Source of the DNA: Rhynchopus sp. YZ270_cl-10
Lineage: Eukaryota; Euglenozoa; Diplonemea; Diplonemida; Diplonemidae
Reading direction: 5' to 3'
Assembly (NCBI GenBank): GCA_964035575.1
Contig: OZ037841.1
Span: 434,001-498,000, forward strand
DNA: 64,000 nucleotides
Below the pieces are notes generated by a model, which was given only the letters and a program-made list of their open reading frames with translations, did no database searches and was not told where the DNA came from. Position numbers and translations under genes: made by a program. This document shows, piece after piece, positions 40,901-49,860 of this stretch (within the stretch, counting starts at the first letter, position 1; each line of letters opens with the position of its first letter).

Positions 40901-42379
40901 GTGTGTGGTCACTCTGTTGTACGCACCACTGACACGTGACTCCTCGTTCCCGTCGATGCTGATGATGAAGTCGCCACCAAAGTCGTTCAAGTAATTCACC
41001 ACAAAGATGCCGTGACAAGAAACAGTCCAAACGGTGTCGGCGATCTTTGTGGGAAGCAACCTGTCCACGATGCCACTGATCGGCAGCACAATGTCGTTCG
41101 ACAGACACTCGTAACGGAAGGCAAAGTCACCACCATCACTGCCAACCTCACTCGTGAACACCACGTATGTGGATCCTGTTGTCGAAGTGAAGGTGAAGTC
41201 CTCAGCAGTGTCCACACCAGACGCGTTGAAGAAGGTGGACAAGACGCCGTTATCTGTCTCAGCTATCCACAGAGAGTTGTTGCCAATGTTGAAAGACGTC
41301 CACGTGATGTTCACATCTTCGTGTTCCTTGCACTGCAGGATCCAGTACTCCTGCTCATTTGACCCGTACTTCTTATGTCTACTTATGTGGCTCACATCCC
41401 CAGCAGTGTTCAGTGTTGATGGAAGAGCAGCAGGCACAGCGTCACAGGCCCACGAGAACAGAACCTTCTTGTTCCCAGTCTTCATACTCGCAGTCATCGT
41501 CACAGTTGTGTGTACTGCAAAGTTCTTTGTCGTCAGTGTCGTGTGCTCACCACTGACACGTAACTCCTCATTCCCGTCGATGCTGATGATGAAGTCGCCA
41601 CCAAAGTCGTTCAAGTAATTCACCACAAACGTGCCGTGACAAGAAACAGTCCAAACGGTGTCGGCGATCTTTGTGGGAAGCAGCCTGTCCACGATGCCAC
41701 TGCTCGGCAGCACAATGTCGTTCGACAGACACTCGTAACGGAAGGCAAAGTCACCACCAGCACTGTCAACCTCACTCGTGAACACCACGTATGTCGATCC
41801 TGTCGAAGCGAAGATGAAGTCCTCAGCAGTGTCCAAACCAGACGCGTTGAAGAAGGTGGACCAGACGCCGTTCTGTCTCTGCACCATCCACAGAGAGTCG
41901 TTGCCAATGTTGAAAGACGTCCACGTGATGTGCACATCTTCGTTTTCGTCACACTGAAAATGCCAAATCAGTCCCTCATTTGGTCCGTACTTCATGTGGC
42001 TCACATCCCCAGCAGTGTTCAGTGTTGATGGAAGAGCAGCAGGCACAGCATCACAGCCATACGAGAACAGAACCTTCTTGTTCCCAGACATCGACTTCAC
42101 TCTCGCAATCAGAATGACACGTGTCTGTGCAACAAAGCTCTGTGTAGTGACCGTCCTGTGCTCACCACTGACACGTGACTCCTCAGTCACGTTGTTGTAG
42201 ATGATGAAGTCGCCATCAAAGTCGTTCAAGTACTGCACCTCAAACGTGCCGTCACAGGAAACAGTCCAGAACGTGTCGTCAATTTCGTCGGGAAGCAGCC
42301 AGTCCACGATGCCGCTGCTATTGTCAAGGTTGTGCACACCAGCGTGCAGCGCCATCGCTGCCACAAGAACTGAATACAT
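37952..42379 (-). CDS. Giant CUB-like surface protein B with short Pro/Thr stalk
   Basis: The protein has 1475 residues, start MYSVLVAAMALHAG, stop TAG. It is a tandem paralogue of the protein at 30779-35818 but has five modules (near 21, 223, 430, 637 and 844) and a stalk of only about 170 residues (about 1042-1209). Modules 2 and 4 are nearly identical to each other, as are parts of 3 and 5, pointing to duplication of a two-module block by unequal crossing over. The EGF-like segment, membrane span (near 1420-1450) and tail are practically identical to protein A. The leader contains an AG (42417) at the same place as in A, although the bases around it differ. It is expected to be displayed on the cell surface. 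Confidence 0.85.
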   Translation of the reverse strand: MYSVLVAAMALHAGVHNLDNSSGIVDWLLPDEIDDTFWTVSCDGTFEVQYLNDFDGDFIIYNNVTEESRVSGEHRTVTTQSFVAQTRVILIARVKSMSGNKKVLFSYGCDAVPAALPSTLNTAGDVSHMKYGPNEGLIWHFQCDENEDVHITWTSFNIGNDSLWMVQRQNGVWSTFFNASGLDTAEDFIFASTGSTYVVFTSEVDSAGGDFAFRYECLSNDIVLPSSGIVDRLLPTKIADTVWTVSCHGTFVVNYLNDFGGDFIISIDGNEELRVSGEHTTLTTKNFAVHTTVTMTASMKTGNKKVLFSWACDAVPAALPSTLNTAGDVSHISRHKKYGSNEQEYWILQCKEHEDVNITWTSFNIGNNSLWIAETDNGVLSTFFNASGVDTAEDFTFTSTTGSTYVVFTSEVGSDGGDFAFRYECLSNDIVLPISGIVDRLLPTKIADTVWTVSCHGIFVVNYLNDFGGDFIISIDGNEESRVSGAYNRVTTHRFAVHTTVTMTASMKTGNKKVLFSWACDSTPAALPSTLNTAGDVSHIRRRKNGPSEQEYWILQCKEHEDVKITWTSFNIGSDSLWIAETENGVLSTFFNASGVDTAEDFTFTSTTGSTYVVFTSEVGSDGGDFAFRYECLSNDIVLPSSGIVDRLLPTKIADTVWTVSCHGTFVVNYLNDFGGDFIISIDGNEELRVSGEHTTLTTKNFAVHTTVTMTASMKTGNKKVLFSWACDAVPAALPSTLNTAGDVSHISRHKKYGSNEQEYWILQCKEHEDVNITWTSFNIGNNSLWIAETDNGVLSTFFNASGVDTAEDFTFTSTTGSTYVVFTSEADSAGGDFAFRYECLSNDIVLPISGIVDRLLPTKIADTVWTVSCHGIFVVNYLNDFGGDFIISIDGNEELRVSGEQQHRVTEQLFPVHTTVTMTASMKTGNKKVLFSWACGALPAALPSTLNTAGDVSHMKYGPNEQEYWEFQCEVDVHITWTSFNIGSDSLWMLQRENGVWSTFFNASGVDTAEDFTFTSTGSTYVVFTSEVDTDGGDFAFRYECLSTPAPVLPTAEPTAVPTATPTAVPTATPTAVPTAVPAGMTAAPTAEPTAPPAGTTAVPTAAPTALPVGMTAAPTAEPTAVPTAVPAGMTAAPTAEPTALPARTTAVPTATPTAEPTALPAGTTAVPTATPTAAPTALPAGTTAAPTASPTVSPTAAPTAAPTPVPTTEAPSSAAMTWCTTDAQCKQHGDTAATCKDNGHCTCGDGFVKPFDTASGRRAHICVTSETRVSDVVHATFDVACDGSSGKGARVGEFVVDLVGGTVTDVREECGSLNVFVSVSDMPLLDVAAMDVAARLSEKVQGSDLGLGDVLSAGLASVDAVQCPTVPGVSQVYRTDAGECVPLSCLGGYTRVRTGTVYACISSTAAPLEEDLAPTDSDDELAVGAIVGISVGVGLVAIAAVVLVVCCVSRKQTTKEPESPTQNAPNEHSNVSV
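38752..39253 (-). repeat. Coding minisatellite of the surface protein B stalk
   Basis: Pro/Thr/Ala codon repeats of the same kind as in gene A, but shorter and less homogeneous (units such as PTALPAGTTA and PTAVPAGMTA). Confidence 0.85.
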
Positions 42380-42480
42380 GGTGTGGAGAGTGTGGTGCAA
42401 AGGGTGTATGATTTATCTGGAGTGGGGTGGGGTACAAACACACAGGCAGTCACCAGATCGGTGTGAACAGTTCTCACTGG

Positions 42481-42640
42481 GGAGGGGAGGTCCTGAGGAC
42501 CACAAGATAATTACCACATTGCTGTACAGAAGACGCCTGCACCTCCGGGGCTGCCAGGTCCCATCTCTACAAAAACACAAACCCAATGCTCAAACAAAGG
42601 AAAATGCCCGCACACCTTGGTCACAGGGGTGAGGGTACTT
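42481..42640. other. 160-bp sequence interrupting the 5' flank of surface protein gene B
   Basis: Relative to copy 1 (CTCACTGG joined to CTTTATCAGTGAG) copy 2 carries extra sequence starting GGAGGGGAGGTCCTGAGGAC. I see no inverted ends or target duplication. It sits about 100 bp before the start codon and may alter expression of gene B. Confidence 0.5.
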
Positions 42641-43420
42641 TTGTCAGTGCGTAATTCACCAAACGGAACCGTGAAAATAGAGGTGGAAGATCTTTTGTTT
42701 GTTTGACTGATAAGATATAACCCAATGCGAGGTGCGAAACCCCCCTCTTTGTGCGTGCATTTTTTCTTCGTTTTTCTCTCTTTTATTTTGATCCTCCGTT
42801 TAGTGCACTGCTTTTCAAGACAGTCTTTTCACTGAACCACCCTTTTTTCTTTTTTTGCACACCTTTTTTTGGCTTTTCTTTTCCTTTTTTGTTTTTGAAG
42901 TTTGGAAAGGACACACACAACGACTGTACGAGACACCCATCATATTATTCCTTCATGTCATTCACCGCCTTTCTTATAGAATAAAAACCGCCAACTGTTA
43001 AAAGAATCTGTTTTGTACGATGATCCTGCTGAATCATCTTACTTAAAGAAACGATGGTTTTGTGCTCAACATCCCATAAGAAGAAGAAGGGGGTGAGGAC
43101 ACTGTACAGAACGAAACCCACCACCTCCTTCCGACTTTCATGTTCTCAAACAGCCTTCACAGCCCCTACCTTAGACAAACGCCTCAAAAATATTACCACA
43201 AAAAAAAATTTGACCAATTCGGACGGAAATAAATAGAAGAAATGCCCTCCAATAAAAAAAAATGATAAAATTCCCCTCCCCTCCCCTTTTGATAATCCCG
43301 AAAAAAATAAAATGAAAAAAAACAATAAACAGAGGGCTGGGTGTGAATTGGGTGGGAAAACGCGCGTTTTTTGTTTTGTTTTGTTTTTTTGGGGGGGGTT
43401 TTTTTTTGAAAAAAAAATGT

Positions 43421-43462
43421 TGGTAGTTGGTATAGTGTAGGGATCACCGTGCAGTTACCCAC
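43421..43462. repeat. Family B sequence with tRNA A-box resemblance
   Basis: GGTATAGTGTAGGGATCACC resembles the D-arm/A box of several tRNAs, and T6 follows. No anticodon or acceptor stem can be drawn, so it is not called a tRNA. Confidence 0.35.
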
Positions 43463-43635
43463 CGTTTTTTCTTCTTTTTTTTTCCCCTTGCTTTTTATTA
43501 GGGTGAAGATTTTCCGTAAGAATTTCAAAAAAAAAAATCTGGTGAATAGCCACCACTGCCTCCACCTTCTTCTTTATTTTTCTTTTTCGTTCTGTTTTTT
43601 TGAAAGACATGCAGTTCAGTTCAACACTTCCTACT

Positions 43636-46291
43636 CTATTCAGTCCAGCACTTCACGGTACCATCAGCCGCAGCAGAGAAGAGCCACGGCAGGTTGGGGT
43701 GGAAGCAGACGTGAAGGATTCCGACAGACCTGTGTATGTTTGGTGGATGATGTGAGAGACAAAAAAACAACGAGATTTTTTTTATTTGAGTCATAACAGC
43801 AGACTGCCACTGCTTGAAAAAGGGGTTGACCTAATCATGAAAAGTTTGGGAAAGATCTACCACTCAAGAACTCAATTTTTGGTCCTCCCATTTCAATCTC
43901 CCATTTAGACATACCCAGTCACTTTGTGTCCCTTGATGATCTTAAGCGGAACGATGAGGGGATCGGTGTTGTAGTCGTCGTACACACGCCCGTGGAAGAC
44001 GTGGATCTGGCCACTGTCGCCTGCGGACGCGAAGAGCGGGTAGACAGAGGACTGCGGGTGGAACTGCACGGTGTGCACGGACTGCTTCTGCGAGGTGAGC
44101 TTCTTGTACGGACGGTCACCCCAGTCCATGTCGTACCACATGGTGGGTCCGTCGTGCGAGCCTGCAATGATGTTATCGCCCTCGGGGTGCACGCACACAC
44201 TAGACAGCGAGTCGACCGTACCACGCAGCTTCTTCACCAGAAGGCTCTGTGCCAGGTTGTACACACGCACGCTCCTGCGGGTGGTGACCAGAAGGTACGG
44301 CTGGTTCGGGTGGAACGTTGCACTCTGCACCTGCTCCTTGAAACGCCTGAAGGGGGAAAGACTGCTTCTCCTGTGGGTGGGGGGTAGTTTTTATGGGTGC
44401 AAAGAGTGCATCGTGTAGGGGACTTCATTAGCTTTACTGCTCAAATGATATCATTGGACCTAAGATCCTGGGAGGGAAAGCTTGTAACATACAAAGTGAT
44501 CTGCATCAGGATGACCTGACGCTTCTTGATGTCTCTCGGGCAGAGGGTTGCGACGTAGTCTCCCTTCTTGTGCCAGTTGAAGTTTTTTATTCTGAAGTGG
44601 TGCACAGCCTTGACGACGAGACCGTTCTTCAGCTCCTTCTCCTCGGTGTCCAACCACTCAACGAGGTCCTTCTCGCCTGCGTCTTCCTCCTCGACTCCTT
44701 CGTCAAGCTCGTTCATAATCGCCTGGTTCTTCTCCTCCGCATCATCAACGGTCACCTCAGGCTCCATCATGGACACCATCTTGATCGCATCTGCCGCAGG
44801 CGTGCTCGCTTCCCTCTCTTTCCTTTTCTTTGCGTTCTCCAGCCCTGACCGAAGGAACTCCACAGTTGCCTCATTCGTTGCATCGCACGCACACGACCTT
44901 GGCACTGCAAACGCAAGCACCTTATCCGCACTCATCGCAAGCAAATTGTACTGCGGGTTGGGGTTCCACTCCACACACGACACTGGCGCGCGGAGGTTCC
45001 ACTTCATGACAAGACGTCCGGTGAGGACCTCGAACACTCTCGCAAAGTGGTCATCACAGGCGGTGGCGATGTACTGACCATTGTGGTTCACAGACACACG
45101 ACGAACCGGCGCTGTGTGCCCACGGTAAACAAAACCAAGCTTCTGCGGGAATGGACGCAGCTCTTCGGGGGAAGGCAGATCTGGGAGAAGCGAGTCGGGG
45201 TCGATGTTGGTCTTCTGCTTCAGCTTGCGGGTAAAGGAGAAGAGATCGAGACAACGCTGGTACCTTTCACGGAGCGCATTTCTGTAGAAGGGCACGTGAC
45301 GGAGTGAGTCAAACTTCTGCGCCACGTAGTCAGGTCTGTCAATCGGCTCTTCCGCAGCGATGGCGTCCTTCTCCTCCTGGGTGGGAAGGTACTCCAGCGG
45401 AGGGTTGTACGATTCGTCTGTCTTGGGAAGCTCTGGCTTTGGTGGTCCAATTTGCAGACGTCTCCTTCTGAGTGCCGCATTGTCCAACTCCTCCACCTCA
45501 TCGTCGTTCCACAGAAGGAATTCTGCATTCGGATCCGGCTTCGGCGGCTGTGGATGCTTCTCCATTCTACGCAGTTTTCTGACCAATTTCGCAACAATAT
45601 TCATCTCATGCTTGGACGGCGTGAACCGACTCTTTGGTGGACACCCCTTATCAAAAGGGTTTTGATCCCACTGCACAAAGTTTAACCCCTCCGGGTAGGG
45701 GTCGTAGTTCGGGTCGGGATATCTGTTCTTCTGCAAATTCAACAAAGTCTGAATGTCCTCCGGAGTCAACTGATGGCCTTCTCCGGTCAGTTTTTCGTAT
45801 ACCCGCATCATTTCGGTTGGGTCATCAAACTTTGAGATAAGCGTTGACAACGCGTCCTTAGTTTTTTTGATGATTTTGTTTCCTTCAACGTCGTATCCAG
45901 CATGGTCCTCATCGCGGTACCAGGCGAGGGGGACGTCACCTACTCTGGTAAGCTGTCCTTCTTCGTCGTCAGATGAATAGGAGTCTTCGTCTGAACGGTA
46001 TGGGTTGGCCTCAGGGTCCTCCTGCTCGCCAAGAGAGGGGAGTGAGCTTGCATCTGACTTTGCGTCGTCATCCTCTTGTGTAATAGCCTGGCTCGCAGAC
46101 GAAGCAGACCGTGCTGCGGAAGAAGAAGCAGCAGTCGATCCGCCCCTCGCGCGGGTCACAACGCGTTTCTTGACGACGCGCTTCTTCGGGGTGGTGGTGG
46201 TAGTGGGAGTAGAGGCATCCGTGTCGACCTTCACAGCAGCACCGCTGCCATCAACATTCCTTTTTTTCTTGACAACTTTGCGGGTGGTCAT
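43636..46291 (-). CDS. BOP1: BOP1/ERB1 ribosome biogenesis protein, three exons
   Basis: Exons are 44493-46291, 43915-44370 and 43636-43729. Together they encode 782 residues with a TAG stop, close to the usual family length. The N-terminus is Lys-rich (MTTRKVVKKKRN) and then acidic. The BOP1 N-terminal domain follows (about 115-385, with PLAWYRDEDHAGYD, then PDPNYDPYPEGLNFVQWDQN). WD40 repeats run from about 389 to the end (FVYRGHTAPVRRV; HPNQPYLLVTTRRSVRVYNL; FHPNLPWLFSAAADGTVKCW). In known eukaryotes BOP1/ERB1 forms the PeBoW complex with Pes1/NOP7 and WDR12/YTM1, needed for 60S maturation in the nucleolus. The last exon is only 94 nt and restores the final WD blade. A pyrimidine tract plus CAG (46300-46302) lies nine bases before the ATG. 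Confidence 0.95.
43730..43914 (-). other. BOP1 intron 2
   Basis: GTATGTCTAA...ACACAG. Splicing joins GHKVTG to SVGILHVCFHP and is needed to complete the last WD repeat. Confidence 0.9.
44371..44492 (-). other. BOP1 intron 1
   Basis: GTATGTTACA...CCCACAG. Splicing joins VILMQITL to RSSLSPFRRFKEQVQ, which fits the family's NPFRR region. Confidence 0.92.
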
Positions 46292-46299
46292 TGTGTGTT

Positions 46300-46360
46300 C
46301 TGTTTTGGGGGGATGGGGGTGAAAAAAGGGGGGGAGGGGGGAGGGGAGGAGAAGGAGTGA
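46300..46360 (-). promoter_or_regulatory. Pyrimidine tract with CAG before BOP1
   Basis: The coding strand is C/T-rich for about 55 bases and ends CCCCCCAAAACAG, nine bases before ATG. It looks like a splice acceptor for a leader exon. Confidence 0.45.
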
Positions 46361-46450
46361 ATTTTGGGAGAAAAAGAGAGGATTCTTTGAAAACGGAGAG
46401 AAAAGAAAAGGAAAAAAAAATACAAAAAAAGGACGTAGTTGCATCAAAAT

Positions 46451-46461
46451 CTTTATAAAAG
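46451..46461 (-). promoter_or_regulatory. TATA-like box upstream of BOP1
   Basis: CTTTTATAAAG on the coding strand, 160 bp before the start codon. Confidence 0.4.
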
Positions 46462-46629
46462 CAACTTTTATGAAAAAGGAACCTTCCCAGGGGTAGTCCG
46501 CACCTGAGTGATTTTCTTTCTTTGTGGTGTATTTTGCCCCTCCCTCCCCTCCCCCTTCCCCTCTCCCCACTATTCTGATATATTTCTATCAAAATACAGA
46601 AATACTCAAAAAACGCAGCTCTCTATCTC

Positions 46630-47187
46630 TCAGCCGCGAACCCTAACTGGTGGTGCACCTTGCACCGTTGGACCCGCCCCAACTGCATTTCTCGAACATG
46701 TAAATGTCAGATGCAGCATTGAGTTGGGGACTATTTTATTACTTTCTAGGGTGCCTTCCTCCACCGCAGTGCCCATGAGGGAGAGTCGTTGTGTGTCGGG
46801 AGGTGGGCAGTAGGTGTCGCGGATGGAGGCGACGATGAGCGCTTTGAGGTCGTTGACTGTGTCGTCCCCCGAGCAGACGAGCTCCAGGGTGTTCGCATTG
46901 ACGGCACGGTTGCCTGGGAGAATCTTGACAAAGACGTAGAAACGGCCCAAAGCATTGCATTGCTCTTCCCTCTGCGCCGCCCCGCCCCCAGCCTTGTCCA
47001 TGCTAATGAACTTGCGGTCCACAGCCTCCATCTCCTCCACCAAGCGCCGTCCGCACACCTCCACGCTCTGCAGAGAGGCCTGTTTGGCCTGCAGCTGCTG
47101 TTCTCGGAGTGCAGCCTGGCGGGCACGCTCCTCAAGGGTTGCGTCGTCGACAGGCTCGGGAGGGGAGGGTTCGGCTGGTTTAGGCAT
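46630..47187 (-). CDS. Small protein with C-terminal ubiquitin-like fold
   Basis: The protein has 185 residues with stop TGA. The start gives MPKPAEPSPPEPVDD; the upstream in-frame sequence is a pyrimidine-rich leader. Residues about 15-75 are helical and Glu/Gln/Arg-rich (LEERARQAALREQQLQAKQ), likely a coiled coil. Residues about 85-165 (FYVFVKILPGNRAVNANTLE onwards, then DDTVNDLKALIVASIRDTYC, then LSLMGTAVEEG) follow the beta-beta-alpha-beta order of a ubiquitin-like domain. There is no C-terminal Gly-Gly processing motif, so it is probably an integral domain, not a conjugated modifier. The partner is unknown. Confidence 0.75.
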   Translation of the reverse strand: MPKPAEPSPPEPVDDATLEERARQAALREQQLQAKQASLQSVEVCGRRLVEEMEAVDRKFISMDKAGGGAAQREEQCNALGRFYVFVKILPGNRAVNANTLELVCSGDDTVNDLKALIVASIRDTYCPPPDTQRLSLMGTAVEEGTLESNKIVPNSMLHLTFTCSRNAVGAGPTVQGAPPVRVRG

Positions 47188-47537
47188 TGGGAGGGGAGGA
47201 GGAGGAGGGGGAGGGGAGGGGTTTGAGTAAAAGAAGTGTAGCAAGGTCTGTAGGGGTGGCTTAGCTTTTATAAGGGGGTAGAGAGTTAATATGATCAATA
47301 TGGGTCATTGTTCGAACCTCAACACGAAACACCCCATCACAAAAAACTGAGACAACAACGAGTGAGTTATGTCTTGGAAAAGACAACTGCGCACCCCTTG
47401 CTGCTCATGATAAGTTGCGACTGTTCTTCGATCCATAAAATAATTAGAGAAAAAGAATGATAAGACGCGCCTTAGCCGTGCACGGGGCGGTGCACAACCA
47501 CTCGTCAGCCGGCGTTCACTCCATCAACGAAAACTCG
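47188..47537. other. Spacer between the ubiquitin-like gene and cyclase 1
   Basis: The left 90 bp is the promoter and leader of the ubiquitin-like gene. From about 47259 on it is the 3' flank shared by all three cyclase units, including a GTGCACGGGGCGGTGCAC palindrome near 47490. No gene. Confidence 0.6.
47265..47274 (-). promoter_or_regulatory. TATA box of the ubiquitin-like gene
   Basis: CTTATAAAAG on the coding strand, 78 bp before ATG. The sequence CCACCCCTACAG|ACC about 20-25 bp further could be a start site or a splice acceptor. The surrounding TGGCTTAGCTT is also the left limit of the cyclase repeat unit. Confidence 0.5.
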
Positions 47538-49679
47538 CTAAAACACGTTGTCCCGTTCCTTGTTGTCTGACTCAACGACTCTGTAGCTAGACCCCTTGTG
47601 CCGGACAAGAACGTCTTCAAGTGCAGACGGCAGTGTTGTCCCTTCAAGAGACTCGTACAGACACACAACCCCGCCACGCACAGCCTCCTCGCACAGCGCC
47701 CAACTCCGACGCACAACATCCCCCATCACAGTCACAAAGCGCTGGCTCCGTGCACCAACATCCCCGTGCTGCACAGGGCCGCTTGCAAGACCAGCCCCGT
47801 TCAGTGCAGACTTCGCAGACATGCGCTGCACAAACCGTATCGCGTTCTCCATGTGTGCAGGTGCAGAACGCGACACGTTCCACCCAACACAGACACAGTT
47901 CCCAAGCAGCGTCACCATACTCCCTCCACTCTGCTCCAGTGAGATCGTCAGTGTCGTGAGTCTGACGCTCATTCGATCGAAAGATGTGTTGTGCCCCACG
48001 TCACCCACTGCAAGCTGTGCAACCCCCACAGTGCCAGAGACCTGGAAGGTCGAGTGTGCAAACAGCGACTGAGAGAGTTCGTGCATGGATGAAGCTGCAC
48101 TCCAGGTCGACTCCGAAAACGTTTGACTCTTGCCTAGCTGCGCAGCGGAGCGTCGCCTAAGCGAGGAAAACTCTACACGAGAAGACTCGCAAAGCGGTGT
48201 CTCCCTTCGTCCCCCAAGTGACACAGGCCACACACAGCACACCAACGTGCTCCCAGACACACCCTTCAAATGAACTGCCTCAGGCACACCAGCAACAGCA
48301 CTGCACGACTCAGACACAGACGTCCACAGGTCAGAGGGCAAAGCCACAGCACCAGGCTTGCATGTGCTCTCAAGGCGTGACGCAACGTTCACTGTGTGTC
48401 CGAAGTAGTCTGTCCGTCCCGTCAGCGTGTTCTCCTCTACAGTCACAGGGCCAGTGTTCACACCAATGCGCACAGTCAGACCACCCCACAGTGACCCCTG
48501 CCGACAACAGATTGGTGCGTCTTCAAGCAGAGACGCAGGCCAGTCTGCTTCAAACAGACGCTCCTGCACACGCAACCCAAACGCCACACCGTCGCAAGTG
48601 AATGCAAAGGCAATCATGAATGCGTCGCCAATGGTCTTCACCTCGTACCCATCACACATCCGCATCACATCACGCATCACAGCGTTGTGGATCTGCAGTC
48701 CAGCGCGCATCCCCTCAGGTGCGTTCTCCCAGATCGATGTCGACGCACGGATGTCTGTGAACACAATCGTTGCTGTCTCGCTGTCAAGCCCAGGCGGTGC
48801 CACTGCCGGCTGCTGCACACCGTCCTCTTCCACCTCGAACAGCGCAGCAGGGAGGTAGGGACGGTACTTCCGCAGGTTCTCCTCCAATCCCCTCAATGCA
48901 TCTGTCATCCCCTCAGGCAGGTCACCCTCATGCGCCTTCAGCAGCTCAGCCACCTTCTCCACGTCGTACTTTGCCAGGAGTGAGGCGATCTCCTGCACAG
49001 CGTTGATCGTCCGCTCCATTGATGTCTGCTCCTTCAGCACTTCGCGTGCAAAGCCGCGCGTCACGATGAAGTCAATCGCAAATACAGATACGGCAGTAAA
49101 TAGGCGGTCCGAAGGAAACTGTATTGGGCACGGCACCGTCTCACAGTCACTCCTCCTCTCCAAGTAATACAGCCGTCCGTACTTACCCTCCTGTGGCGCC
49201 AACCCGGGCAGGTCGAACAGACCAAACCTGAAGCTCTCCTCAACACTAAGTAGTAACAACCACATGATGACAAAACAGACAAGACCAAGACTGTACACCT
49301 TAGGCACCTGCATCACAAGCAGCATGTCGATGATGAGCACGAGTATAGGCCACTGCTCCGATGAAAAAGCTCGTCCAGCCAAATCCCACATCAGTATTCC
49401 ACATGTTATCATGTACAACGTGCCCACCACCACCCTTGTTGTCAACGGAACCCTGCACAACACTGCCCAGATCGCAATGCTGAGCCCAAGCAGTACCACC
49501 AGTGTCCCCACGAAGAAGATGGGATTTATTAGCTGCGGTTCTAAAGTCATTCCCAGAGAAAATAGCGTGGTACTCCAACCCGCACAGGCAAAGATGAAGA
49601 ACTGTGTGCGCAGCTCCTTCCTTTTTGTGCTCAGTGTCCCGTCCAAGGAGAGCACGCCATTGAGACACTGCATCCCCAT
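47538..49679 (-). CDS. Membrane-bound class III adenylyl cyclase 1, tandem catalytic and degenerate domains
   Basis: The protein has 713 residues with stop TAG. The start MGMQCLNGVL is the first ATG common to all three copies and lies 20 bases after a pyrimidine/CAG acceptor (49700). About six membrane spans lie in the N-terminus (near 26-43, 52-74, 81-98, 110-124, 128-145, 193-206), then a helical linker. The first cyclase domain (about 300-490) is complete: metal Asp 309 (VFTDIRAS) and Asp 352 (TIGDAFM), adenine-selecting Lys 348 and Asp 424, transition-state Asn 431 and Arg 435 (GHTVNVASRLES). It should make cAMP as a homodimer or with the second domain. That second domain (about 535-700) keeps the fold but reads VMGDVVRRSWAL, losing the Asn, so it is probably regulatory. 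Confidence 0.92.
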   Translation of the reverse strand: MGMQCLNGVLSLDGTLSTKRKELRTQFFIFACAGWSTTLFSLGMTLEPQLINPIFFVGTLVVLLGLSIAIWAVLCRVPLTTRVVVGTLYMITCGILMWDLAGRAFSSEQWPILVLIIDMLLVMQVPKVYSLGLVCFVIMWLLLLSVEESFRFGLFDLPGLAPQEGKYGRLYYLERRSDCETVPCPIQFPSDRLFTAVSVFAIDFIVTRGFAREVLKEQTSMERTINAVQEIASLLAKYDVEKVAELLKAHEGDLPEGMTDALRGLEENLRKYRPYLPAALFEVEEDGVQQPAVAPPGLDSETATIVFTDIRASTSIWENAPEGMRAGLQIHNAVMRDVMRMCDGYEVKTIGDAFMIAFAFTCDGVAFGLRVQERLFEADWPASLLEDAPICCRQGSLWGGLTVRIGVNTGPVTVEENTLTGRTDYFGHTVNVASRLESTCKPGAVALPSDLWTSVSESCSAVAGVPEAVHLKGVSGSTLVCCVWPVSLGGRRETPLCESSRVEFSSLRRRSAAQLGKSQTFSESTWSAASSMHELSQSLFAHSTFQVSGTVGVAQLAVGDVGHNTSFDRMSVRLTTLTISLEQSGGSMVTLLGNCVCVGWNVSRSAPAHMENAIRFVQRMSAKSALNGAGLASGPVQHGDVGARSQRFVTVMGDVVRRSWALCEEAVRGGVVCLYESLEGTTLPSALEDVLVRHKGSSYRVVESDNKERDNVF

Positions 49680-49699
49680 CTCCCCTCCCGTCAGTGTAC

Positions 49700-49730
49700 C
49701 TGCGTTCTTGTGGAGGGTGTGGATAAGAAA
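49700..49730 (-). promoter_or_regulatory. Pyrimidine/CAG acceptor before cyclase 1
   Basis: CTTATCCACACCCTCCACAA followed by GAACGCAG on the coding strand. The same CAG is kept before cyclase 2 (53081) and cyclase 3 (56223). Confidence 0.4.
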
Positions 49731-49850
49731 AAGTAGTTGAAACGTGCCAAAACGCGTCTCAGTCGAGCTCTTGCAAAAAATGGGGCGAGAGAGTTCCGAA
49801 CCGTAAGAGAACGGAGGCAGTTCACAACAGCTCGGCGAATCACGCGACCT

Positions 49851-49860
49851 CTTTATACCC
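49851..49860 (-). promoter_or_regulatory. TATA box of cyclase 1
   Basis: GGGTATAAAG on the coding strand, about 172 bp before the start codon and conserved in all three cyclase copies. Confidence 0.55.

Larger units (their letters stand above)
36181..42770. repeat. Segmental tandem duplication, copy 2 (~6.6 kb)
   Basis: It contains the 5' flank of the cysteine-rich gene but not its coding part, then the spacer and surface protein gene B. A 160-bp sequence at 42481-42640 interrupts the match to copy 1. Confidence 0.9.
42380..43635. other. Spacer between surface protein gene B and BOP1
   Basis: It holds the 5' flank of gene B, the end of the segmental duplication (about 42770) and a family B sequence (43421-43462), followed by T6. 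No gene is seen. Confidence 0.55.
46292..46629. other. BOP1 upstream region
   Basis: It carries the pyrimidine tract, then a TATA-like CTTTTATAAAG on the coding strand (46451-46461). The 3' end of the ubiquitin-like gene abuts the far side at 46630. Confidence 0.55.

Noticed and set aside
43421-43462. tRNA gene suggested by GGTATAGTGTAGGGATCACC
   Set aside because: No anticodon arm, T arm or acceptor stem can be formed. It fits the dispersed family B better.
47596-48601. Long plus-strand frames opposite the cyclase genes (repeated in all three copies)
   Set aside because: They are antisense shadows. Their repetition follows from the duplication, and the residues have no domain-like pattern.
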